From NCBI GenBank assembly GCA_036171455.1, contig JAVHRB010000041.1, positions 1 through 13,332 on the forward strand: DNA of 13,332 nucleotides, in the 5' to 3' direction. The position numbers and the translations under genes are program-made. This DNA is from CAIVSN01 sp036171455. Its GTDB lineage: Bacteria; Patescibacteriota; Gracilibacteria; BD1-5; UBA2023. This document shows positions 1-8,124 of this stretch, in pieces; the first letter of the stretch is position 1, and the number at the start of each line of letters is the position of its first letter. Under the pieces are notes generated by a model. That model searched no databases. It was not told where the DNA came from and saw only the letters and a list, made by a program, of their open reading frames with translations.

Positions 1-80
1 TAGAAAAATGAGATTTTGGCTTAAAATAGGGAAATTCCAAAAATTGACCACAAGGTTCAGTGAGCAGTTACAGGGATATT

Positions 81-911
81 CTATTTACATATTGCTTCAC
101 AAGGGGAATCATCCGTATCTTGGTCTAAGAGTAAAATTTGACAGGTATGCCAATAGAATTGTACCTCATCGCAACTTTTCATCTCCGAACAATACCGTTT
201 TTTTACATCGCAGGAAAAAACTGTGGATACTGGAAAAGTCGGGTTTAACAGTAAGGGGGATGATTCCGTTTTGTTCAGTAGGTCATCCACTGCTTTTTTG
301 GTTTTGATTATCGTATTTTTCACATCGGTCCGTTTGCCTCAGCAGTATTTCCATACTCCGAAAAGATTCGTTTTCGCAATGGTTTCCGCTTGAATTAATC
401 GATCATCGTACCGGGTTGGTTTTTTGTAAACGTACCGGAATCCGTATCCGTTTCGTATGCTTTCTTCCTCGTAATAGAGGCTTCCAGAATAGAAAACATG
501 AGCGAGAACCCGGCCATATTTATCTATTTGATCCTGAGAGGAATCAGTTTCTATCGTGACCGTTTTTCCGGTGAGTTCTTTTTTGGCGAAGTCGCTTGCC
601 TCTTGACCGTAGCATTCTCGATATCCGGTGCGGGTAATGAAAGTTTCTGGAGTATCGATACCGAGGATACGTATGGTGATAATTTTTTTGTTGATTAAAA
701 CCTTGATAGTATCTCCGTCGACGATTTCTTTTACCGGATATTGACCATCGATACGATTGCTTTTTTTCGCGTATGGTTTGTTGCTGGTTGAAACTACCAA
801 AGAATTTGTCTCCTGTGTATTTACACTTTGGTTGATAGAGTATCGAGCAAAGGCTAATATTCCGATAAATACAGAAATACCAAGGATGATGACAAAAATT
901 TTTGATTTCAT
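81..911 (-). CDS. Membrane-anchored thermonuclease (SNase fold) with Excalibur-like C-terminal domain, one UGA-Gly
   Basis: Likely calcium-dependent secreted or membrane-tethered nuclease, 276 residues. Residues 1-22 form a hydrophobic signal anchor. The SNase domain spans about 58-188 and keeps the staphylococcal nuclease active-site pattern: VDGDT (D67), R81, IDTPE (D86, T87, E89) and YGRV (R134). Codon 191 is TGA (339-341). Read as glycine, the frame stays open 85 more codons to a TAG at 81-83. That extension has the Cys-rich layout of Excalibur tails: YCSEM, SCDE, TC, then an acidic DQDTDD loop followed by PCE and a final Cys. Finding a fitting domain behind the TGA argues for recoding, not termination. 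The acidic loop departs from the usual DxDxDG (D in place of G), so calcium binding may be altered. I chose the ATG at 911 because it begins the signal anchor; a TTG at 962 is open in the same frame. It lies 96 bases after the membrane gene at 1008-2102. Confidence 0.88.
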
Positions 912-1007
912 AAAGTAGATGTTATTGTCGTTCAGGGTTCTATTTTCACCAAATTCACCCAAATAAGAAATTGGTATTCGGTTATTATGAGTTTTGAGAA
1001 ATTCTCT

Positions 1008-2102
1008 CTATTTGATTCCCGTATCGGAGTCTTTTTTCCATACAAAGCCATCAAGGATATAGTGGGTGAATTGAGGCATAGTCAATATTCCTACCATGAG
1101 CGCGAATACAAAAGTGGGCAAACGTTCCGCAAATTCATAGAGGAAGTTTCCATAGAGCCATACGTGTTCTTTCCATACCAGTTCATTCCAGAAAAATTCC
1201 TCTACGTATGCCAGAATCAAAAGTATACTTATCATGGGTAAAAATCCTTTTGAAAAGAGATTTTTCATCCAATTCCAAGTGGGGTACATTTTTTGTGACA
1301 GCTTATTTCTTGTGCTCAGATAGACGATTCCATGATAGTTGAGTCCGTGCAGCATAATATTCCCAAGTCCGAAAACGAGCAGGGAATTATGCCAAACGAT
1401 TCCATTGAACCAGATGAACGCTGTGCCCAGAATATAGCAATATTTCAAAGGATTCACCCGTTTTTTGAGAAATATGTGTAACACCATCTGATACGAAATA
1501 TAGAAAGTGACGATAATTCAAAAAATATTCCAGAGTCATGGAAAGATTTCCATGGGTAATTCTGGAAATTCGTTGGCAGTGAACCAGCTAAAATTCATAA
1601 TGGATTGACGGCTCCACCAATAGAGCATAGGAAATCACGTAACGCTCCAAATAATTATAATGTCGAGCCATCGGGAAATTCGGGATTCATCTTTTGAGTG
1701 TTTTCTATCTCGGGAACCATAGAGGAGCACGAACCCCGCTTGTTGCCGGATAAAGTGCCAAACCGCAATCCATGCCGTCAGGAGAAGAAGCATTCGTACG
1801 GTCGGATCAATCCAAACGAGCATAGTTCCGATAATTATCGTGAAAATCGGAGTCCAGATATAGAGCTGTTTTCTTTTTTGGAATTCTTCAAGATTGAAAT
1901 ATGACCGGAAGAGCGATCCGTATACATGTGCCACATCAAAGAGGAGTACGAACAAAACGAACCACCAGATATCTTCCGTGCCTCAACCCAGGAGTTCTGG
2001 CCAAAATAGGTGTACTGCCATAGTAAAAACTGCCATGAAAAAAAATGGCGAGAAAAAAAATATCCCGTCGAATAGCGCGGATTCTAGAAAATATTTTTTC
2101 AT
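1008..2102 (-). CDS. His-rich polytopic membrane protein, function unknown, four UGA-Gly
   Basis: A 364-residue integral membrane protein with roughly nine hydrophobic segments. TGA is read as glycine at codons 40, 156, 189 and 195 (1983-1985, 1635-1637, 1536-1538, 1518-1520); under the standard code it falls apart into fragments. Histidines recur in or beside membrane segments in recognisable motifs: DVAHVYGS (H59), WHFIRQQAGF (H116), VWHNS (H238), LHGLNYHG (H252, H257) and, near the C-terminus, THYILDGFVWK (H347). Such repeated His/Asp near helices can indicate a metal site, but I cannot name the family. The ATG is four bases beyond the speD stop, so the two are very probably cotranscribed and perhaps translationally coupled. 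It ends with TAG at 1008-1010. Alternatives are a desaturase-like or carotenoid-oxygenase-like membrane enzyme; neither is supported beyond the His pattern. Confidence 0.85.
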
Positions 2103-2106
2103 AAGT

Positions 2107-2466
2107 CTATCGAGAGAGTATAGTTTTTTCTAGATTTTCAGGAGAGAAGATGTGTACGATAGAGTTTCCAATTTCCTCGGCGTCTTTGGAGAAATCACGA
2201 CTCATGTTACAGACGAAAATATCGATGGAAACGTATCGTTCTTCTGGCCAAGTATGGATGGTCACATGTGATTCCGCGAGGAGAATTACTGTAGTAAATG
2301 CTCCGGGTTCAGGGAATTCATGTATCATGTCGCCGACATCGATGAGTCATTTTTGCCGCACGAGCTGAATGATGTCCTGTTGGATTTGCTTTGGTTTCAG
2401 CTTGGAAAAATCTGTCTGACAGCCGTGACAATCAAAAATGACGTGGGTTCCGATTCTTTTTTTCAT
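2107..2466 (-). CDS. speD: S-adenosylmethionine decarboxylase proenzyme, one UGA-Gly
   Basis: Makes decarboxylated S-adenosylmethionine, the aminopropyl donor for spermidine synthesis. The 119-residue proenzyme matches the small bacterial class typified by Thermotoga maritima SpeD. The start MKKRIGTHVIFD aligns with the family N-terminus. The self-cleavage site is E65-S66 in AESHVTIHTWPE, where Ser66 becomes the pyruvoyl group; His71 and Cys86 (IFVCN) keep the same spacing as S63, H68 and C83 of the Thermotoga enzyme. Codon 40 is TGA (2347-2349) and falls on a glycine position in the T. maritima sequence as I remember it, so recoding restores a complete enzyme. I chose the ATG at 2466 because it begins the conserved region and lies just past the speE stop; another in-frame ATG at 2505 would overlap speE. 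It ends with TAG, four bases before the next gene. Confidence 0.93.
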
Positions 2467-2471
2467 AGGGG

Positions 2472-3329
2472 CTATCCGGGAATAAATCAGGATTCTTTTG
2501 TTCATTTCGCAAAATATTCGTAGGCAAGGTTATTCTGTATGTTGCTGAAATATGCTGAGGGGAGTTCGGAAAGGAGGATTTCTTTTGCTTTTGCCGATCG
2601 ACTCAAAATAGGATTTTGGCTCGCGATGGCGAACCCGAGTTCTCCGAAGCTCGGAATCAGCTCGGAATATCCCAATACATTCTCAAATACTTGTCCCAGA
2701 GTGCGAACGATGCAGGAATAGGATTCCCGAGTATGAATGACATTCGGAGCTTCGAATACAATATATCCGCCCGGCGCGAGAATATTCGCTAGGGTAGAAT
2801 AAAATTCCACCGTATGTAGTTTGCCGAGAACGGGGATATGCGGATCGGGGAAATCAGCAATGATATAGTCGAATGTTTCCGTAAATTTCGGTATTTCCAT
2901 GAATGCGTCGCCAATAATGATTTTTACTTTGGGCGAGTGAAAAGAATTTTTGTTCAATGCAACAAGATCTGGTTGTGTTTTGGCAAGCTCTACGACCGAG
3001 GCATCGATATCGAGCAGGGTAATGCTCTCGATATTTGGATATTTAAGCAGGTTTCGTACTACCAAACCGTCACCGCCACCGAGGACGAGTATCTTGAGAT
3101 GTTCTCGGTCCAACAATCCTTCCATAGGCCAATCAGCAATGGCACAGTGATAGAGATTTTCCTCCAACGAACTGAACTGCAAATCTCCCGACAGGGTCAA
3201 ACGGAGTTCGTTATCGGGAGATTTTTCCAAGAGGATTTCTTGGAATTTTGAGGTGGATTGGTGGAGAATTGTCAAAGGAAGTGGGTGAGGTAAATTATTG
3301 AGAAACTCTGAAAAAATAATGAAATTCAA
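2472..3329 (-). CDS. speE: Polyamine aminopropyltransferase (spermidine synthase family), soluble form, UGA-Gly tail
   Basis: Transfers an aminopropyl group from decarboxylated SAM to an amine such as putrescine. The 285-residue protein has the N-terminal beta region with QSTS, LQFSS and YH (60-61), then a Rossmann methyltransferase-like fold: GGGDG (84-88), LLDID (D107), GDAF (D141) and the catalytic-site motif ADFPDPH (D159) followed by LGKLHTVEFY. The DFPDP version resembles the subgroup often fused to a membrane domain, but no such domain is present here. TGA at 2502-2504 would end it at a typical length; read as glycine it gains ten residues with a second TGA (2487-2489) and stops at TAG 2472-2474. 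The start is a TTG at 3329: a TAG lies two codons upstream and the next ATG is inside the fold. GGAAA just upstream may serve as ribosome binding site. speD follows after five bases. Confidence 0.92.
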
Positions 3330-3416
3330 AGTCTATTTCCAGTACTGTAATCAAATATGGAAGGACCACAAGAAACGAGGGAAGAAAAATGAAGAAATTG
3401 ACCAGAAATTCGCATT

Positions 3417-4553
3417 TTATTGAAGTTTCTCCAAAGCAAAAATCCTGGATTCTCCGTTTTCAAGCGTTACTTTGAGAATATTCCCATCCATAGTGGCAGT
3501 GACTATTATGTCGGTCACAACCAAGTCCGTCCCAGCTACTTCCTTGCCACGAACATCGACGAGGACAATTTGCTCGCTCGGCGTCAGCATGAGGAAATAG
3601 GGTTCTTTCCGCGCGGCCTCGCTCGGCGACAGACACCAGATAAAGTCGGGATAGGCGATGATGGCTTCCTGTTCGGTTTTCGTAATGTTCGATTTTGTCG
3701 CATCAATGATGAAGAATCATTTTTTATTTTTGGCAACGATCCAGTTGGAATCGGTATCTTCATACACTCGTACAAAAGTGAAATCGGAAGATTCCGGGAG
3801 ATTCCACCCTTCGAGCATCTTTCCGTTGCCTTTGTCGATGTGATATTTTTTCCCGCTCGTGACCGTAAAGAAAATATTTCCGTAACTGTCGATGCTCCAT
3901 TCTTCGACATATTCCTCTTTTGAGAGATCGATGCGCTCGGAAATCCGTATGAAATTATCGGTCCAATACCAATCCGGTGTCGCTTCGGTCGAATTTTTGT
4001 CTTCGACAAAGAGGAGAAAGTGTTGGTAGCCTTCGGCTTCATAACTCCGAAATCCGTAGTAGTCGCCGAATTTCAGCACATTTGCGAGTCTTTTTTTGTC
4101 TGTGGAAAGGATGATGGGAATATAGAGCCCATCGTCAGGATCAATCCCTACGAACGAATCAAAATATCCGAGTGGAGTCAGGTCGGTCTTTTCCCCGTCC
4201 GGCTCCACGACCAGTTCCGTTTTTCCGAAATTCTCGTAGAATTTGAGTTCCTTGCCGATTTTCAGGATGATTTTCGGATCTCCGTCTACCACGCTAAAAT
4301 GGAAGATATTCGAGGTCTGGAGCGAAAAGAATTCGCCAGTTTTCATATCAACAATATCAGCGTATTTGATTTCTCCGCCAAAGAGAGAACTGGATTTTTT
4401 GTAGCAAAGGGCAAAGGAAGCTTTTTCGTCCTTGAGAATAATCGTGGCTACGTCATAGAGGAGCGGTAGCATGTTCCCTTCCTTTTTGCCATCAGAATAC
4501 CAGATAGATTCATACGGGCCAAGTTCGCGGTTTTGGATGTTGAGAGAGTACAT
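3417..4553 (-). CDS. Orphan 378-residue beta-rich protein, one UGA-Gly
   Basis: I do not recognise this protein. It has no signal peptide or membrane segment and looks cytosolic. The sequence is a run of short beta-strand-like pieces with turns rich in G, D and N, such as VDMKTGEFFSL, DSYGNIFFTVTSGKKYHI and TMDGNILKVTLENGESR, which resembles a beta-propeller or WD-like fold; this is an impression, not a domain match. Codon 279 is TGA (3717-3719); after it the frame is open for a further 99 codons in the same style to TAA at 3417-3419. Within that extension the pieces LSPSEA and LTPSEQ are coded by near-identical 15-base stretches 45 bases apart. The ATG at 4553 is the only good start. It sits 143 bases after the preceding gene and 87 bases before speE. 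Confidence 0.8.
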
Positions 4554-4559
4554 GTTGGA

Positions 4560-4600
4560 AAATGTTAATGTATAATGGATTGTAGCAGGTTTTTTCGGAG
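4560..4600 (-). promoter_or_regulatory. Possible extended -10 promoter for the 378-residue gene
   Basis: On the minus strand, about 25-30 bases before the ATG at 4553, the sequence TGCTACAAT fits an extended -10 element (TGn followed by TACAAT). No convincing -35 hexamer lies 17 bases further upstream. The 143-base gap before this gene gives room for a promoter. Support is modest. Confidence 0.35.
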
Positions 4601-4696
4601 GGGGAATTTGAAGTATTGATATTATGTTTTGTTATGATCGAATTTTTTATCAATCATGAAATGATTATAAGAATATCAATGAAATTACGAGATAGG

Positions 4697-5098
4697 TTAA
4701 AAAAATGCGATTCCAGGAATAAAGAAAAAATATACCAAGAACCCGAGTCTAAAAGGAATGTCGCTGTTCTTTTTAGAATCTATCATTTCCACAAAAACAT
4801 TTGGAAAAAAATAATCTGAAATGATATACCAAAATGCACAGAGTAAAAAATATGTCAGCCATGCTAAACTCTCAGAAAATATGAGGAAATAGAAGTAAAA
4901 AACAATTATGGCAACGGCCAATGTCTTTCAAAGACTGAGAGCATTTTTCATGGCGAAGTATCGGACTCAAAATACCATAATACAACCGATAGTGAGGATT
5001 TCTATGATAATGATTGGTGCGTTGAAAATCGTAGAAATGAAGATACTGGTTATAAAACCAATCAGGATGAGACGGAAAGTAGAAAAATTTTGGAGCAT
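4697..5098 (-). CDS. Small polytopic membrane protein (133 aa), two UGA-Gly
   Basis: A small hydrophobic protein with about four or five membrane helices and no recognised family. TGA is read as glycine at codons 44 (4967-4969) and 57 (4928-4930); without recoding only the C-terminal half would be predicted. The start is the ATG at 5098 (MLQNFSTFRLILIG). In-frame TAA lies further upstream and the real stop is TAA at 4697-4699. An internal ATG at 4951 (MKNALSLG) is possible but would discard two helices. It lies 46 bases after the preceding membrane gene (5145-5558) and follows the ATP-grasp ligase block in the same direction, so it could be a further membrane partner. Function unknown. Confidence 0.7.
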
Positions 5099-5144
5099 GG
5101 AAGTTTGAAACTTATGGATAATTTGATAAGGGTGCAACCGGCGG

Positions 5145-5558
5145 TTATATGATTACCACATAGAAGATGAACATGGCTACCGAAAGCCATACGGAATAGG
5201 CGGTAAAATTTTCTTCATTTGCATAAGGATTACGGGCATCCCATCGATTCAAAAGCCGTAGCGTAAAGAAGATGAATGCGAAGAAAATTCAGAGGATGCC
5301 AAGGGATCCTATTCATAGTCAGGTTAGATTGAGCAGAAATAAAGAAAAGAAAAAACCGTATATCGCAAACCCGAGTATATCTCAGAATTTATATGTCGCA
5401 TCAGTCTTGCCATAGATCAAATACCAGCTCGAAAATCCCAAAAACAAAATCAACGACAGGGTAATAATCCAGATGTTCAGTCCAAAAATTATAAACAACG
5501 CTGTCAGGAAGAACATAGCGGTCCCCAAATATTTATAGGATTCATTATTTTCGAACAT
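5145..5558 (-). CDS. Small polytopic membrane protein (137 aa), four UGA-Gly, hidden under the standard code
   Basis: A 137-residue protein with about four or five hydrophobic helices, family unknown. The frame runs from ATG 5558 to TAA 5145-5147 only if TGA is glycine at codons 59, 80, 82 and 90 (5382-5384, 5319-5321, 5313-5315, 5289-5291). Three of the four lie in one short helix region reading LNLTGLGIGSLGILG, a Gly-rich helix typical of close packing. A conserved-looking soluble loop follows (LLNRWDARNPY) and a final helix ends the protein. Its ATG lies 14 bases inside the end of the ATP-grasp ligase gene, so the two are probably translationally coupled. Function unknown; the context suggests a membrane partner of the ligase system. 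Confidence 0.8.
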
Positions 5559-6735
5559 ATGCCAAAGTCGTTAAATTATACGTATCATCCGTTGTCCTAT
5601 GCTCCTGTTTCCGAGCGATAAAAGACAGACTCTCTCGCAAGTCTGAAAATGCCCCGAGTACGAGGAAATCTCCTTGGTCGTTTTCTACCCGCGGTTCCAC
5701 TTTTTTCTGGAAAATGAATTTGTCCATTTGGTCGAGGTTGGTATAGAACTGGTCCCAGTAGATTTCCCGTCCATACCTTCCAAATCGCCATTTGGCGAGG
5801 TATTCAGTGGATTCCTGGAATTCTCTCGTGGTAAAGGGTATATGTCGTGTAATGGTTGCTTGATCTTCGGTAGAGTATTTCTCGAGGTTTTCCCAGATGA
5901 CCGCGAACATGAGTTTGTCTTGAAATACCATGCTTTCGAGCGGATTGACGAGCAGACAGTTGCCGGCTGCTACTGACTCTAGGAACGGCAAAGTGAAATC
6001 GATGTCCGTTAGGAAAAATTCGAACGGGAAGTATGAGAGAATCGCATCTATTTTCTGGCCCTTGAGGGTTACATAGCCATTTACGACATTAGTTTCGTAG
6101 ATATCCCCGATGACGAGGTTTTCCGCCGGAATGACCGATGATAGAATATCGTAGTAGTCGCGTCCGACAAGATAGTCCTCGTCTTCGTAGCTATGGGGAA
6201 GAAGGATTCCCAGTTTCACTTTTTCGAGGTCCCCATGGGACAATTTTTCCATTTTGGCTTTCCAAAAATCCCGAATGTACGAGATGAGTTCGCCAGCCTG
6301 GTTGCCCCAGCCTTCCTGCAAAAACATCGTGGACGGACGATTGGATTCGGTGATAAGCCCGGGTGTGTTTGCATTGGTTTCGAGGAATTTATATTCTCCG
6401 TGAATGTCGATGAGCACATCATACCGGGCGATGAAATACTCGTCGTATGGGAATTCCTTGCGGAAATAGTCATGGATTCGAGAAAATTCTGGTAGGTTCC
6501 GGGCGAGGTCGTCCCAATACCATGAATATGCCTGGCGAAAGATTCCGTTTACCGCACGGACGATGGTTTTCAGTTCCTCGAATTCCGCTTTCTCGAACCC
6601 GACGAACGTCTTGGTATCGAGGTACTCGAAATAGTTCGGATCGAGCCCTTCGATGGCGTAGGTCGCTTGGAGTTCATCGTAGATTTTTTTCTTGTCGTAC
6701 CGGTTGTCGGTAAAGTTCGCGAGCGAAACGGCCAT
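5545..6735 (-). CDS. Glutathionylspermidine-synthetase-like ATP-grasp amide ligase (YgiC/YjfC type)
   Basis: An ATP-grasp carboxylate-amine ligase of the GSP_synth family, 396 residues, close to the length of E. coli YgiC and YjfC (about 386). Motifs in order: R104-Y-D106, then LETNANTP (E119, N121) matching the family E-x-N-A-D-T-P acidic, metal-binding strand; SYFPFEF around 234-240; LLVNPLESMVFQDKLM with K274; and KWRFGRYGREI (315-325) at the position of the family KP..GR.G.. nucleotide-site segment, with W in place of P. There is no N-terminal CHAP amidase domain, unlike bifunctional E. coli Gsp. The substrate is therefore open: it may join an amine such as spermidine, or a peptide, to a carboxylate. 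It contains no TGA. The ATG lies 18 bases after the Gly/Ser-tailed gene, and its end overlaps the next membrane gene by 14 bases. Confidence 0.9.
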   Translation of the reverse strand: MAVSLANFTDNRYDKKKIYDELQATYAIEGLDPNYFEYLDTKTFVGFEKAEFEELKTIVRAVNGIFRQAYSWYWDDLARNLPEFSRIHDYFRKEFPYDEYFIARYDVLIDIHGEYKFLETNANTPGLITESNRPSTMFLQEGWGNQAGELISYIRDFWKAKMEKLSHGDLEKVKLGILLPHSYEDEDYLVGRDYYDILSSVIPAENLVIGDIYETNVVNGYVTLKGQKIDAILSYFPFEFFLTDIDFTLPFLESVAAGNCLLVNPLESMVFQDKLMFAVIWENLEKYSTEDQATITRHIPFTTREFQESTEYLAKWRFGRYGREIYWDQFYTNLDQMDKFIFQKKVEPRVENDQGDFLVLGAFSDLRESLSFIARKQEHRTTDDTYNLTTLAYVRK

Positions 6736-6753
6736 ACGTGATAGTGTTGTAAA

Positions 6754-8115
6754 TTACCCCCCGCCCTTGGAAAATCCTCCGCCTCCGAACGAGCTGATGG
6801 ACGAACTGGATGACGATTTGCTTCCGCCGATGGATGACGATGAACTACTTCCTCCACCCCCGAAAATAGAAGTCGAATTACCGACGTAGGGATGGAATCT
6901 CCACCCAGAACTCGAAGTCGTGCTGCCCGTGCTACCCGATCCCGTTGTACCATTCGTGAACCACCCTTGGCCACCGCGGAGATCATACATGACCACGAGT
7001 GCGAAAATCACTCCGAGCGAACCAAGAAAAAACATAATTTCTTTTTTTTCCATCGGGTTGCCGGCGGTAACTTCCCGGGTGTTGATATTTTTGGAATTGG
7101 CCGACGCGGAGATTTTTCCCGCTTTCGGGAGATTCGTACCGGACTTTTGGATATTGACCTTGCTGACGCTTTCGTGCTTGAGTTTGTCGAGAATATCTTT
7201 GCGATATTGGACGTACTCTCGGTTTTTGCTGACCACGTAATCTTCGTACCAACCGATGGTGTCGGTTTTGGGCTGGTAGGGGGTATGGAAGGTTTCCACT
7301 GGGAAGTTGTCGCCGAGCACGATAGTCTTGTACTGCATGTTGATTTCGGGTGTATTGTCCATGTCACAGATGACCACCTGCTTGATATCCTTGGACAGGA
7401 GCCATTCCTTGCTCGGGTATTCGTCGACCCGATAGACAAATTTCCATTCCTTGAAGGCGATGCTGCTTTTGACATAGGGGTCAATTTTGGATATGTTCCA
7501 GTTTGGGGCAGCATCATTCTCATCGAAGAGAATGTACCAGCGGTTACTGTCGAGTAAGAATTGCGAGTTACTGATGATTTTGGCGAGACCGCGTACTTTT
7601 TCCGCGAGTTCCGGAATGTTCTTCCAAAATTCGAGGAAAATGGTCGCTTCGAGGGTTTTGGACGTACTATTGACCGCTGCTGTCCGATTGAAATTATAGA
7701 TGATGTTTTTGCCGCCGGCTTCCTTGAGCGCTTCTCCAAAAATGGCGGATTCGAGGGGAAACAGCCGGATAATCGTGAGGATTTTTTCGCCCTTTTTCTT
7801 GGAAAGCATGCTCGCAGCATTTTGGAGCGTCGGGGAAATGAGCTCGGTTACGCCATCGAACAATTCTGTCCAATGGAGGTTTTGCAGGAAAATATTCAGG
7901 TTCGGGTAGAATTTCTCGAACGTCACGAGATCCTTGCCCGGAACTTTCATAAATTTTGCGAATTCCGGATCTCCCGTGTATGAAAAATTTCGGTCGACCT
8001 TGGTCCACAGAGAATTACCGAGGAGGGGGAACGGTGGAGTTTTTTCCATTGCCATCCATTCCTGGAGATTGCGGGCGAGGGTAAAACGAGAGGTGTTGGA
8101 TAATGGTTGTGCCAT
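6754..8115 (-). CDS. 453-residue single-pass membrane protein with Gly/Ser-rich C-terminal tail, unknown family
   Basis: No family recognised. Residues 1-315 form a soluble domain of mixed helix and strand, including VVICDMDNTPEIN and NRWYILFDEN. A linker (about 316-357) rich in S, N, K and T leads to one membrane helix (about 360-378, MFFLGSLGVIFALVVMYDL). A 70-residue tail of mostly Gly and Ser ends in SSFGGGGFSKGGG. With no signal peptide and K/R before the helix, the N-domain is probably cytosolic and the tail outside. In E. coli ygiBC and yjfLMC the place beside the ATP-grasp gene is held by DUF1190 proteins, which also end in Gly/Ser-rich tails; this protein occupies the same place between DUF350 and the ligase. 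That makes it a candidate functional counterpart, but I see no sequence homology. No TGA is used despite about 38 glycines. Ends at TAA. Confidence 0.85.
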   Translation of the reverse strand: MAQPLSNTSRFTLARNLQEWMAMEKTPPFPLLGNSLWTKVDRNFSYTGDPEFAKFMKVPGKDLVTFEKFYPNLNIFLQNLHWTELFDGVTELISPTLQNAASMLSKKKGEKILTIIRLFPLESAIFGEALKEAGGKNIIYNFNRTAAVNSTSKTLEATIFLEFWKNIPELAEKVRGLAKIISNSQFLLDSNRWYILFDENDAAPNWNISKIDPYVKSSIAFKEWKFVYRVDEYPSKEWLLSKDIKQVVICDMDNTPEINMQYKTIVLGDNFPVETFHTPYQPKTDTIGWYEDYVVSKNREYVQYRKDILDKLKHESVSKVNIQKSGTNLPKAGKISASANSKNINTREVTAGNPMEKKEIMFFLGSLGVIFALVVMYDLRGGQGWFTNGTTGSGSTGSTTSSSGWRFHPYVGNSTSIFGGGGSSSSSSIGGSKSSSSSSISSFGGGGFSKGGG

Positions 8116-8124
8116 GAGTTCGGG

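Noticed and set aside
8..307. Plus-strand open frame of 99 codons at the left edge
   Set aside because: It overlaps the Excalibur-like tail of the thermonuclease on the opposite strand and resembles no protein.
1008..1955. Two or more separate short membrane genes, or a pseudogene broken by stops
   Set aside because: All the interrupting codons are TGA, the frame never shifts, and the joined sequence is one continuous membrane protein; the same holds in eight other genes. Recoding is simpler than many nonsense mutations of one kind.
2502..2505. SpeE ending at TGA 2502-2504 with SpeD starting in overlap at ATG 2505
   Set aside because: The ATGA overlap looks classical, but TGA is sense here, the next TAG lies ten codons on, and SpeD homology begins at the ATG at 2466 just past that TAG.
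4621..4680. AATCAT/ATGATT hairpin next to an A/T run as a terminator for the 133-residue membrane gene
   Set aside because: The stem is six A/T-rich pairs and the run after it on the transcribed strand is A, not T.
6892..7557. Plus-strand open frame of 221 codons opposite the 453-residue gene
   Set aside because: It lies antisense to a well-supported gene, has no recognisable domain, starts inside it, and owes its length to codon bias on the other strand.
7008..7820. Minus-strand open frame of 270 codons in another frame of the 453-residue gene
   Set aside because: Its product is an S/P/R/K-rich out-of-frame translation typical of a shadow, and the true frame has a membrane helix and clean gene boundaries.
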